Shown here: positions 25,749-33,875 of the stretch, piece by piece
Position numbering within the stretch: the first letter of the stretch is position 1
Layout: each line of letters opens with the position of its first letter
NCBI GenBank assembly: GCA_002840645.1
Contig: PHBO01000011.1
Span: forward strand, 1-64,000
DNA: 64,000 bases
Direction of reading: 5' to 3'
Origin: Candidatus Cloacimonetes bacterium HGW-Cloacimonetes-3
GTDB lineage: Bacteria > Cloacimonadota > Cloacimonadia > Cloacimonadales > Cloacimonadaceae
Notes under the pieces: model-generated
What the model saw: only the letters and a program-made list of their open reading frames with translations
Database searches by the model: none
Told to the model about the DNA's origin: nothing
Position numbers and translations under genes: made by a program

Positions 25749-25919
25749 ATAATGATAGCCGTCATGTGATAGAAACAAGCTATCCAAGGGGAGATTTCCG
25801 GTGGAGATGGGAGGTGATAATATAGGTTTCAGGTGGCACACAGGCAGTTGTACAGCGTATGTGGCGCAGTTATTTCAACAAGTTAAAAGAGCAATACTAA
25901 GAGGAGATAAAGATTTTCC

Positions 25920-25947
25920 TTGACTGCTAAAGCCATGATTATAGGAT
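25920..25947 (+). promoter_or_regulatory. Candidate promoter of fba-gap
   Basis: TTGACT (25920-25925) and TAGGAT (25942-25947) are separated by 16 nt, and the fba ATG follows 39 nt later. The 534-bp spacer upstream (25452-25985) otherwise holds palindrome copy A2 and no gene. Confidence 0.45.
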
Positions 25948-25985
25948 ATGAAAAACTATAGTAATTCCATACAAGGAGGTTCAAG

Positions 25986-26960
25986 ATGTTTTTAACAGGT
26001 GCTCAACTTAGAGAGGTTTTCCTCAAAGCCAAGCGTCAACGCTTTGGTATTATGGCATCCAACGTGGTGTTCGACACCCAGATACGAGCCATCGTGCAAG
26101 GTTATAATGCGGTTGGCTCTGATGGGCTGCTGCAAATGAGCTCCGGAGCGGTTAAGTTTGCCGCGGGTGCCTCTCAGGATATGAATCTGGGGGCGAAGCT
26201 GATTTCCACAATGATAAAGACTTATGCTTCCCAGTTCCCCAAAAGCGGAGTGGGGCTGCATATAGATCATGCCACGCCAAATTACTTCGATTTCATCGTG
26301 TTCTGCGTGGAAAATAATCTGGTTACTTCCGTGATGATAGATGCCTCCAAAGAAAATTTGGAAGATAATATCCGCATCACCAAAGAAGTGGTGGATTTGG
26401 CACATAAGCACGGGATAATTGTGGAAGGCGAAATTGGGCACATAAAAGGTACGGAAGATGAGATTGTGTCCGATACCGAGCTTTATACCAAGCCGGAAGA
26501 AGCACTGGAATTCGTGAAACGCACCAATGTTGATCTCTTTGCTGCCTCGGTGGGTACCAATCATGGTGTTTCGAAAGGCGAAAACATCGTGCTGCGTCTG
26601 GATTTGATCAAAGAAATTGATAGCCTGCTGATAAAGAACGGTGTGGAGCGCGGCTTAGTGCTGCACGGTGCTTCCGGTTTAACCGACCAGCAGCAGATTA
26701 CCGCCATTGCCAACGGCGTGGTGAAGATAAACAAAGACACTTGCTATCAGATGGACATGGCAACCGCCATTCAGGCATTCTGGGAAAAAGAAAAGTATGC
26801 CATCGTCTGCCCGCCGGATATGAACCCTGCTGACTATATCCCCAATAAGAGCAAGTTCGACCCCCGCAAGTGGCTTATCAAAGGCGAAGAAGTGATGCAG
26901 AACACCATCATGGACTTCTGCAGAGTTTCCGGCAGCGAAAATAACAGTATTCTGCTATAA
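25986..26960 (+). CDS. fba: Class II fructose-bisphosphate aldolase
   Basis: A 324-aa class II aldolase, splitting fructose-1,6-bisphosphate to two triose phosphates or working in reverse for gluconeogenesis. Metal-binding HIDHAT lies near residue 90, VEGEIGHIKG near residue 145, AASVGTNHG near residue 188 and LHGASGL near residue 226, all in the expected order. AAGGAGG precedes the ATG. It is 13 nt from gap and co-transcribed with it. Confidence 0.92.
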   Translation: MFLTGAQLREVFLKAKRQRFGIMASNVVFDTQIRAIVQGYNAVGSDGLLQMSSGAVKFAAGASQDMNLGAKLISTMIKTYASQFPKSGVGLHIDHATPNYFDFIVFCVENNLVTSVMIDASKENLEDNIRITKEVVDLAHKHGIIVEGEIGHIKGTEDEIVSDTELYTKPEEALEFVKRTNVDLFAASVGTNHGVSKGENIVLRLDLIKEIDSLLIKNGVERGLVLHGASGLTDQQQITAIANGVVKINKDTCYQMDMATAIQAFWEKEKYAIVCPPDMNPADYIPNKSKFDPRKWLIKGEEVMQNTIMDFCRVSGSENNSILL

Positions 26961-26973
26961 TAAGGAGATAAAT

Positions 26974-27972
26974 ATGACAAACATCGCAATTAACGGATTT
27001 GGGCGCATTGGGCGCTTGGTAATGCGCGTTATCCTGAACAACCACCCCGAACTGAATGTGGTGGCAATAAACGATTTAACCGATCCTAAGACCCTGGCAT
27101 ACCTGTTTAAATACGACAGTGTGCACAAGATATTCCCCGCCGAGATATCCCATACGGAAGATTCCATCGTGATAAACGGCAAAAAGATACGCATCTTCGC
27201 GGAGAAAGATCCCGAAAGCCTGCCCTGGAAAGAACTGGGTGTGGAACTTGTGGTGGAAGCCACGGGCTTCTTTACCTCCAGAGAGAAGGCATCCAAGCAC
27301 ATCAAAGCCGGTGCCAAGAAGGTAGTCCTAACCGCACCCGCCAAAGATGAGATAGACGCTACCATCGTGATGGGCGTGAACCATAAGAGCCTGAAAGCCA
27401 CGGATGTGATAGTCTCCAACGCATCCTGCACCACGAACTGCCTTGCTCCCGTGGCAAAGGTTCTGCACGATAAGTTTGGTATTGTGAACGGGCTTATGAC
27501 CACTATCCATAGCTACACCAACGATCAGCGCATCCTGGATCAGCCACACAGCGATCTTCGCCGTACCAGAGCTGCCGCCATGAGCATGATTCCCACCTCC
27601 ACCGGTGCTGCAAAAGCCATCGGACTGGTGATTCCGGAGCTTAAAGGCAAGCTGGACGGAGTTGCTATCCGTGTTCCTACCCCGGATGGTTCACTGGTAG
27701 ATCTGTGTGTAAACCTGGAAAAAGAAACTACCAAGGAAGAGATCAACGCAGCCATGAAAGAAGCCTCAGAGACTTATCTGAAGGGCTATCTGATGTATTC
27801 CACCGATCCCATCGTGTCCATAGATATCGTGGGTAATCCCTATTCTTCCATCTTCGATTCTCCCACTACCTATGCCAAAGGCAAGCTGGTGAAGATATTC
27901 AGCTGGTATGATAACGAATATGGTTATTCCTGCCGCGTGGTGGACTTGCTGGAGTATATGCGAAGCCTGTAA
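26974..27972 (+). CDS. gap: Glyceraldehyde-3-phosphate dehydrogenase
   Basis: A 332-aa classical NAD-type GAPDH. INGFGRIGRL opens the Rossmann fold, the catalytic cysteine lies in SNASCTTNCLAP near residue 152, and WYDNEYGYSCR closes the catalytic domain near residue 310. It oxidises glyceraldehyde-3-phosphate to 1,3-bisphosphoglycerate. TAAGGAGATAAAT precedes the ATG. The following terminator ends the two-gene fba-gap unit. Confidence 0.95.
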   Translation: MTNIAINGFGRIGRLVMRVILNNHPELNVVAINDLTDPKTLAYLFKYDSVHKIFPAEISHTEDSIVINGKKIRIFAEKDPESLPWKELGVELVVEATGFFTSREKASKHIKAGAKKVVLTAPAKDEIDATIVMGVNHKSLKATDVIVSNASCTTNCLAPVAKVLHDKFGIVNGLMTTIHSYTNDQRILDQPHSDLRRTRAAAMSMIPTSTGAAKAIGLVIPELKGKLDGVAIRVPTPDGSLVDLCVNLEKETTKEEINAAMKEASETYLKGYLMYSTDPIVSIDIVGNPYSSIFDSPTTYAKGKLVKIFSWYDNEYGYSCRVVDLLEYMRSL

Positions 27973-28001
27973 ACATAAGCACATAATTGCAAATAAACTG
28001 T

Positions 28002-28038
28002 GATGATGCCGGGTTAACAGCCCGGCATCATCTTTTTT
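28002..28038 (+). terminator. Rho-independent terminator of fba-gap
   Basis: GATGATGCCGGG (28002-28013) pairs perfectly with CCCGGCATCATC (28021-28032), with a 7-nt loop and TTTTTT after the stem. Confidence 0.92.
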
Positions 28039-28056
28039 CGGGCATGAGCAATTGGA

Positions 28057-28110
28057 GTTCAAGCCGGCTCCGATAATATTGAGCTTCACGATTTATAGGC
28101 CGGCTTGGAC
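28057..28110. repeat. Small inverted repeat between gap and the COX24-like gene
   Basis: GTTCAAGCCGGC (28057-28068) faces GCCGGCTTGGAC (28099-28110), 11 of 12 matching, with a 30-nt spacer. Further along, GAAGTCC with a nearby AAACGG/AGCC motif recurs at about 28155-28220. Nothing else is seen in the 343-bp spacer apart from the flanking terminators. Confidence 0.5.
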
Positions 28111-28262
28111 TTCAATGCGAGCTTGGACTCAGGTGTCTAAAAGCATGTTCACGATGAAGTCCAAACGGCTAAACATGTTATGATATATGAAGTTAAATTC
28201 AGCCATTTGAAGTCCATCCGCGGATCAAGGGAATACAGCTAATAAGTTTGGGCAAAAGAGAA

Positions 28263-28286
28263 CCGCCTCCGAAAGCCGGAGGCGGC
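28263..28286 (-). terminator. Terminator of the HU / 30-aa gene unit
   Basis: On the minus strand CCGCCTCC and GGAGGCGG form an 8-bp GC-rich stem with a short loop, followed by TTCTCTTTT. It lies 30 nt past the stop of the 28316-28408 gene. Confidence 0.75.
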
Positions 28287-28315
28287 TAATGTACATAACA
28301 GACTGCTAAAGCAAC

Positions 28316-28408
28316 CTATTTTTTGTGTTTATGACGGTTCTTCCGCAGACGTTTCTTCCGCTTGTGAGTAGCTATTTTATGACGTTTCTTTTTCTTTCCA
28401 CATGGCAT
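28316..28408 (-). CDS. 30-aa basic COX24/AURKAIP1-domain mini-protein
   Basis: A 30-codon gene, MPCGKKKKRHKIATHKRKKR to RHKHKK, with 19 Lys/Arg residues. It matches the pattern of the short COX24/AURKAIP1-domain proteins known from Bacteroidota, related to mitochondrial ribosomal protein mS38, so a ribosome-associated role is likely but inferred. It lies 11 nt after the HU stop codon and just before a terminator, so it is co-transcribed with HU. The region before its ATG is only the short HU-gene spacer, and no strong ribosome-binding site is seen there. Confidence 0.8.
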   Translation of the reverse strand: MPCGKKKKRHKIATHKRKKRLRKNRHKHKK

Positions 28409-28419
28409 AATATCAGCTC

Positions 28420-28710
28420 TTACTTCTTGGTTTTAACGTCAACTACGTTACCCTTGAACTCACGGGAAAACTTGAAGGTGGGGACGGTTCTTTCAGGAAC
28501 CGGAACTTTCTCGTCAGTTTTGGGATTACGGCCAACGCGGGGTTTGCGGGTTTTGAGCTTGAAGGTGCCAAAGCCACGGACTTCAATGTGATTTCCCTTT
28601 GCCAAGCTGTCCTTAATGGACTGCAGAAGTGCGTCGACGACGACAGCAACGTCCTTGCGGATGATTCCGGTGTTTTCCGAAATGATCTTTACTAAATCGG
28701 CTTTTGTCAT
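28420..28710 (-). CDS. hup: HU-family DNA-binding protein
   Basis: A 96-aa HU/IHF protein. The helical N-terminal part (MTKADLVKIISENTG) is followed by the signature VRGFGTFKLKTRKPRVGRNPKT at about residues 44-65 (beta-arm with the Pro that intercalates DNA) and a basic C terminus. It bends and compacts DNA. AAGGAG precedes the ATG. The nucleoid role is certain as a family trait; the special targets, if any, are unknown. Confidence 0.95.
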   Translation of the reverse strand: MTKADLVKIISENTGIIRKDVAVVVDALLQSIKDSLAKGNHIEVRGFGTFKLKTRKPRVGRNPKTDEKVPVPERTVPTFKFSREFKGNVVDVKTKK

Positions 28711-29094
28711 TTGATACTCCTTAAATTTGCTCTTTGTCTATCTAGCTTTGCTAAACTGCATCAACTAATAAGATACTCAGGAATAAAATCTTATGTTTTG
28801 TGTCAAGCAAAAAATCGTTCCCCTGCTGAAAATTGTGCCGATATCCCTCTATCAGTATGGCTTAAGTGACTTTGCAGCAGATAGGATAAAGCTGTGAATC
28901 TACTGCAATATATTGCCCATTAACATGCTTCATATGAAGTTAGCCCATTCTATATGGTTACAATAACGGGGTGTTTTCTTTCTTGGTAAGTCGGTAGAAT
29001 TTTGGGCAGATTGATAAACTCAGCAAGGCTAACAATATAAAGCACGGCTTAAAATAGTTCTTGACAGAATTAGCACTGCTAACAATTGTGGACG

Positions 29095-29130
29095 CTTGAT
29101 TAGCAGGAATAATGATTCATGCTAATCAAG
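29095..29130. promoter_or_regulatory. Inverted repeat upstream of the 210-aa regulator-like gene
   Basis: CTTGATTAGCA (29095-29105) and TGCTAATCAAG (29120-29130) are perfect 11-bp complements with 14 nt between. A related half-site, TAGCACTGCTAAC, occurs at 29071-29083, next to a TTGACA at 29061-29066. The repeat ends 23 nt before the ATG at 29154, so it could be an operator. The rest of the 443-bp spacer (28711-29153) shows nothing further. Confidence 0.55.
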
Positions 29131-29153
29131 CTTCTATATCAGGTAGGTGAATT

Positions 29154-29786
29154 ATGAGATGCGAAACGAGGGAACAAGCAGCGGGAAAGTGCGGGATTCA
29201 GGTAAAGGGAACGCAGGTGCAGATTAACTTCCGGGGACGCAGCCACACGCTGTTTCATAGCGGGGGGATGGCTTATCTAATGGAACTGATTACAAACGCG
29301 GGAGTGCCGGTTAGTTTCTACAATCTGGATGCAGTACAGGAGAAACCTCAAGCCTGCTATCGGCAATTTGAGCGGGAATCCGAGCAGATTGAGAGTGGAT
29401 TGTGTATTCAGGACAAACCGCTATCCTATGCCATGGCGGATAGGAAGGCTATATACAACATCAAGCGGCGACTTTTGCAGATTATCTCCGAACTGGCAGA
29501 GATGGAGGAGTATAACGACTATGCCCGGGCAGCAGATTTGCAGGATGAGCAAGAAGGACTGATGCAATATCTAAAAGACGTGTACCGTCCCTGTGGAAAG
29601 GTGCGTAGTTTCTCAGACGAAACCTCCAGGCAGAGAAGTAAGGTGTTAAAAGCCTTGCGCAGGGTAATGGCAGATATTGCTGCTGTAGAGCCGGAACTGG
29701 CATCCTATATCCGGGAATGCTTAGAGATAAATGAGTATCTGGTTTTCCGTCCCACAGGTCTGGAAATAGAGGTATTCTCAGTTTAG
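29154..29786 (+). CDS. Hypothetical regulator-like protein
   Basis: A 210-aa protein. The N-terminal 70 residues carry an FHSGGMAYLMELI segment, and the rest is helical: YNIKRRLLQIISELAEME, then YARAADLQDEQEGLMQYL and a C-terminal SRQRSKVLKALRRVMADI ... ASYIRECL. That C-terminal order (ADLQDE, then basic helix, then FRP end) is like the module found at the C termini of some large actinobacterial regulators, probably winged-helix-like. Function is unknown. GGTAGGTG precedes the ATG, and an inverted repeat lies just upstream, suggesting self-regulation. Confidence 0.6.
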   Translation: MRCETREQAAGKCGIQVKGTQVQINFRGRSHTLFHSGGMAYLMELITNAGVPVSFYNLDAVQEKPQACYRQFERESEQIESGLCIQDKPLSYAMADRKAIYNIKRRLLQIISELAEMEEYNDYARAADLQDEQEGLMQYLKDVYRPCGKVRSFSDETSRQRSKVLKALRRVMADIAAVEPELASYIRECLEINEYLVFRPTGLEIEVFSV

Positions 29787-29865
29787 ATTTGTTTGCAGCC
29801 GCAATTGGCTTATCATTACTAACAAGACTCTTTTACTCGATAAAATCAGCACTAAGGAGAATGCC

Positions 29866-31008
29866 ATGGAGGCTTTCACGTTTCACAATCCTACCCGCAT
29901 ACATTTCGGGGTGGGGATGATATCCAAACTGGGCAAAGAAATGCAGGATGCCGGGATAAAAAGCTGCCTAATGGTAGCCGGTGAAGGCTCGATTAAACAG
30001 AATAGCGTTTACACACAAGTGTTAGACACCCTTAATAATCATCATATAACTGTGCATGAAGCATGGGGCGTGCAGGCGAATCCCACTCTTGCGAAAGTAA
30101 GGGAAATGGTTACACTGGCACACACTTTAAAAGCACAGGCTATCCTTGCCGTGGGCGGAGGAAGCGTGATAGACAGCGCCAAAGCCGTTGCGGCAGGCGT
30201 ATTTTTAGATGATCCCTGGGATGCTTTTGGCGGCAATGTGCCAGTTAAGCAAGCTCTGCCTATATACACGGTTCTAACCATTTCTGCCACCGGCAGCGAA
30301 ATGAATGGTAATTCCGTGCTCACAAACACTGACACTAAGCAGAAATGGGCGTTTTACTCGCCCCTGGTGTATCCACAAGTAAGCATTATTGATCCTGCGG
30401 TGCAATGCAGTCTGCCCTTCAAACAGACGGCAAGCGGTGCCATTGATGCCATTTCGCATGTGCTGGAGTATTATTTCGTAAACCAAACTGCACTAAGCAC
30501 ACAGGCTATAGACGATGCCCTGATGAAAACAATTGTGGATATGACAGACAGGCTGATGGAAAACCCGGGTGATCTGGTAGCAAGAGGCAACCTTGCCTGG
30601 TGCGCCACACTTGCCTTAAACGGTATTTCCGGCATGGGGATGAAGGGCGGAGACTGGGCTTGCCACCAGATAGAGCATGCCTTTTCTGCTTTGCACCCTG
30701 ATATTGCGCATGGAGAAGGCTTGGGCGTCGTGTTCCCTGCCTGGATAGAGTACATGAGCGAGAAATATCCCTCCCGTTATGCCCGTTGGGCAAAAAACGT
30801 TTGGGGAGAGGATAGCGTTTCCCGCGGAGTGCAGCGTTTCAGGGATAAAATCGAAGCTTGGGGATTGTCTGGTTCTTTACGTGATCTTGGAATCAGAGAA
30901 AGGGAACTTCCGGAGCTGCTGGAGCTTATCATGATCCGCCCCACGGTTGGCGCAGTAAGCAAACTGAGTGCCGCCGAAGTGGAAGCCCTGCTGATGCTGG
31001 CATACTGA
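29866..31008 (+). CDS. Iron-containing alcohol dehydrogenase (YqhD/butanol dehydrogenase type)
   Basis: A 380-aa group III alcohol dehydrogenase. GGGSVIDSAKAVAAG near residue 98 binds NAD(P), and the metal ligands fall in GAIDAISHVLEYY near residue 193 and HQIEHAFSALHPDIAHGEGL near residue 266. It reduces aldehydes to alcohols as an electron sink. AAGGAG precedes the ATG. The substrate is not readable from sequence. Confidence 0.9.
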   Translation: MEAFTFHNPTRIHFGVGMISKLGKEMQDAGIKSCLMVAGEGSIKQNSVYTQVLDTLNNHHITVHEAWGVQANPTLAKVREMVTLAHTLKAQAILAVGGGSVIDSAKAVAAGVFLDDPWDAFGGNVPVKQALPIYTVLTISATGSEMNGNSVLTNTDTKQKWAFYSPLVYPQVSIIDPAVQCSLPFKQTASGAIDAISHVLEYYFVNQTALSTQAIDDALMKTIVDMTDRLMENPGDLVARGNLAWCATLALNGISGMGMKGGDWACHQIEHAFSALHPDIAHGEGLGVVFPAWIEYMSEKYPSRYARWAKNVWGEDSVSRGVQRFRDKIEAWGLSGSLRDLGIRERELPELLELIMIRPTVGAVSKLSAAEVEALLMLAY

Positions 31009-31104
31009 TCAAGAGCTGCGCAGCCAAATAGAACTTGACATATTATCCTCTTTTTTTGGTATGAAGCAAATTAGACGATTAAACGTAAGGATTATCAGCC
31101 AAAG

Positions 31105-32031
31105 ATGAGAGAAAAAACAACCCTTAAGCACGATAAAAGCAAGATTGCAGCAGCAGATTACGGCGTTACACCCATCCCGCAAGGCAAGAAATTCCGCAAA
31201 CATAAGCCCTTTGTTCAGGATTGGATAGAAGCCATCCTCTTCGCGTTTGTGGTGGCGATGATTATTCGCAACTACACTTTCGAAAACTTCCTTATACCCT
31301 CTTCCTCCATGGAGAAAACCCTCTTAGTGGGAGATTACCTGGTTGCTAACAAGCTGAAGTACTATTTCACCGATCCCAAGCAGGGCGACATCGTTACTTT
31401 CCGCTATCCCAAGCTGGAAGAAGGGACACCTGAGCATGAAAGCACCAAGGCAGATTTCATCAAGATATTCCATCCCATCTATATAAACAAAGCTCACAGC
31501 TTCTCGAAATTCCCTTTAACCGCCTTCCATGTAAGCTACTATGCTCGCAAAAACGTGGTAAAACGTGTCATCGGCATGCCCGGAGATACCGTGGAAGTAA
31601 GGGATAAAATTGTATATGTGAACGGCAAGGAATACACCAAAGGCTTTGAGAATTATGGTCTTGCAGATCCCAGTCCGCCTATGTCTCCCCGCATTATTCA
31701 CGACCACCGTATGCCTGAGGATATGATGGACACCATCTCTATGAACCCATGGTACGAGCCATATAGAGTTATTAACCCTGCAGACAGCACCACCGGGCGC
31801 AGTTTCTTTAACCGCGATTGGTTCGGACCCATAAAAGTTCCTGAAGGGCAGTACTTTGTAATGGGTGATAACCGCGATGTAAGCGAGGATAGCCGTTATT
31901 GGGGATTCCTGGAGCGCAAGTATATCACCGGTACTCCCTGGCTGATTTTCTGGAGCAAGGGCATAGAGTTCAACAAGCTCTTCGACGAGCCTCATATCAG
32001 ATGGGACAGGATATTTCACCACCCCCATTAA
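31105..32031 (+). CDS. lepB: Signal peptidase I
   Basis: A 308-aa type I signal peptidase. A membrane helix (about residues 38-56, ILFAFVVAMIIRNYT) precedes the catalytic serine in IPSSSMEKTLLVGD, and the catalytic lysine lies in VVKRVIGMPGD near residue 153. MGDNRDVSEDSRYWG near residue 254 is box E. An insert of about 80 residues between the last two boxes is longer than in E. coli-like enzymes but common in Bacteroidota-type LepB. It releases exported proteins from the membrane. The ribosome-binding site is weak. Confidence 0.93.
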   Translation: MREKTTLKHDKSKIAAADYGVTPIPQGKKFRKHKPFVQDWIEAILFAFVVAMIIRNYTFENFLIPSSSMEKTLLVGDYLVANKLKYYFTDPKQGDIVTFRYPKLEEGTPEHESTKADFIKIFHPIYINKAHSFSKFPLTAFHVSYYARKNVVKRVIGMPGDTVEVRDKIVYVNGKEYTKGFENYGLADPSPPMSPRIIHDHRMPEDMMDTISMNPWYEPYRVINPADSTTGRSFFNRDWFGPIKVPEGQYFVMGDNRDVSEDSRYWGFLERKYITGTPWLIFWSKGIEFNKLFDEPHIRWDRIFHHPH

Positions 32032-33125
32032 GCCTGTACATTCACATCCCTTTCTGCCTGTCCAAATGCGGTTATTGCAGCTTCTTTTCTCTACCGTTCA
32101 GCAAGCAAAGCCTTGCGCAGTATTGCAGCTATCTGCACAAGGAAAAAGCCCTTTACCGGCAGCAGCTAAGCTCTCCGTTGCACAGTTTGTATTTTGGCGG
32201 AGGTAGCCCGGCATTACTGGCTTCCGAGCAGATAAACGGTATTTGCAGCGGTCTGGTGTTCGAAAATAATGCCGAAATCACCATTGAAATCAATCCCATC
32301 CAGCTAAATGCACAATTCTTAAGTGCACTAAAAACCACTCCCGTAAACAGACTTTCCCTCGGTATGCAAAGCATGAACGCTGCTGAGTTGAAGTGGTTAG
32401 ACAGACGTCATACCGCAGCGCAGATGCAGGATAGAATAAAGCTGTGCCGTGAGTTTGGCTACGATAATATCTCGCTTGATCTTATCTATGGCTTGCCTGG
32501 CAGCAATGTGGATACTCTGCGCTACAATCTGGATGCCTTGCTTGCGCTACAGCCCGAACATGTTTCGTGTTATTTACTTAGTCTGGATGAGGATAGCACA
32601 CGTTATCCCGAAGCTGACACTTTACCGGATGAAGACAATCAGTTTGCCCAATATGAACTGATCCGCAGCACCCTGAAAGCTCATGGCTTTCATCATTATG
32701 AGATATCTAACTTTGCTTTGAAGGATAAAACCTCCCACCACAATTTAGCCTACTGGAATAGCAATAACTATCTGGCACTCGGTGCCTCGGCAGCGGGGTG
32801 GATGGCACCAATACGCTATCAGAATGCTGCTAACCTTGCGGAGTATTACCGTTGTGTGGAAGCGGGTGAACTATACCCAAACCAGAGCATATGCACCAAG
32901 CAGCGCATGATAGAGGACTATCTGATGATGGGCTTACGGCGGATAGACGGCATTGATGTAAAAGACTTCAAACAACGCTTCGGCAGAGATATTGATACTT
33001 TGTACGCGGAAAGAATACGGCATTTAGTCGGGTTAGGAATGTTAAAAAGGGACAAGGACACTCTCTCCCTTACTGAGGCTGCTCTCTTTGTTTCCAACAG
33101 TGTGATTGCGGAACTTATTCTATGA
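32001..33125 (+). CDS. hemW: HemW-like radical SAM protein
   Basis: A radical SAM protein of about 374 aa. IHIPFCLSKCGYCSF near residue 14 holds the CxxxCxxC cluster site, LYFGGGSPALL follows, and RLSLGMQSMNAAEL and DLIYGLPG are HemW/HemN motifs. Length and lack of the extended N terminus point to HemW, a heme chaperone, rather than HemN oxidase. The ATG at 32001 overlaps lepB by 31 nt and has no clear ribosome-binding site, so the start is uncertain; an ATG at 31899 would overlap lepB by 133 nt. Confidence 0.85.
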   Translation: MGQDISPPPLSLYIHIPFCLSKCGYCSFFSLPFSKQSLAQYCSYLHKEKALYRQQLSSPLHSLYFGGGSPALLASEQINGICSGLVFENNAEITIEINPIQLNAQFLSALKTTPVNRLSLGMQSMNAAELKWLDRRHTAAQMQDRIKLCREFGYDNISLDLIYGLPGSNVDTLRYNLDALLALQPEHVSCYLLSLDEDSTRYPEADTLPDEDNQFAQYELIRSTLKAHGFHHYEISNFALKDKTSHHNLAYWNSNNYLALGASAAGWMAPIRYQNAANLAEYYRCVEAGELYPNQSICTKQRMIEDYLMMGLRRIDGIDVKDFKQRFGRDIDTLYAERIRHLVGLGMLKRDKDTLSLTEAALFVSNSVIAELIL

Positions 33126-33871
33126 ACCTGGATGATATTAGGTATCAGCTTGCCGGCTTGATACAGAATACTGCGTTCGACGGTAGAGCTTACTTTGCAG
33201 GCGGCTGTGTGCGGGATTATGTTATGCGGCAAACAAGCGGTTCTACCACGCAGGATAAAAGCATCCAAGATATTGATATCACAGTGGAAATGGAGAATGG
33301 CGGTGTCTTACTGGCAGAATATTTGTTGCCGCACCTACAAGCTACTGACTGCCAAACCTATCCTGAGTTCGGAACGGCTAAGCTGAGTTTTTCGGATGGC
33401 TATATGGAGTTTGTTGCCACACGTAAGGAGCACTACCGCAGGAATAGTAGATATCCCTCAGTTTCAGCAGGCACGTTAGTGGATGATGTATTGAGGCGAG
33501 ATTTTACCATCAATACCCTGCTGATGGATATTAAGACAGGCGAGCTACTCGACCTTACAGGAATGGGCTTTGGTGACCTTAATAGCGGGATTATACGCTG
33601 TGTTGGAGAGCCGGTAAAAAAGTTCAGGGAAGACCCTTTACGCTTGTTAAGAGCATTACGTTTTGCATTGCGCTTTGGTTTTGAGATTGAGGAGGGGACT
33701 TATACAGCCATGCAGTCAGAAGCAAATGCACTAGACCGCCTTTCCCAAACCTGCATCAAGCAAGAACTAAGCAAAATAGCAGTTAACACACCAAGCCGTG
33801 ATTTACTTGCAGCTCTACGCATACTTAACTGGAACAGTCAGAAGCTATACAGTTTGATTAACCCTAACTAA
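33122..33871 (+). CDS. Short CCA-adding/poly(A) polymerase-type nucleotidyltransferase
   Basis: A 249-aa class II nucleotidyltransferase. YFAGGCVRDYV near residue 22 and DIDITVE (catalytic DxD) near residue 49 form the head, RRDFTINTLLMDI near residue 124 follows, and REDPLRLLRALRFALRFGFEI near residue 176 binds nucleotide. It stops just after RLSQTCIKQELSKI, so the body and tail helices of full-length CCA enzymes (about 400 aa) are missing. The start overlaps hemW by ATGA. Possible roles: a minimal tRNA nucleotidyltransferase or a split enzyme. Confidence 0.8.
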   Translation: MNLDDIRYQLAGLIQNTAFDGRAYFAGGCVRDYVMRQTSGSTTQDKSIQDIDITVEMENGGVLLAEYLLPHLQATDCQTYPEFGTAKLSFSDGYMEFVATRKEHYRRNSRYPSVSAGTLVDDVLRRDFTINTLLMDIKTGELLDLTGMGFGDLNSGIIRCVGEPVKKFREDPLRLLRALRFALRFGFEIEEGTYTAMQSEANALDRLSQTCIKQELSKIAVNTPSRDLLAALRILNWNSQKLYSLINPN

Positions 33872-33875
33872 CCTC

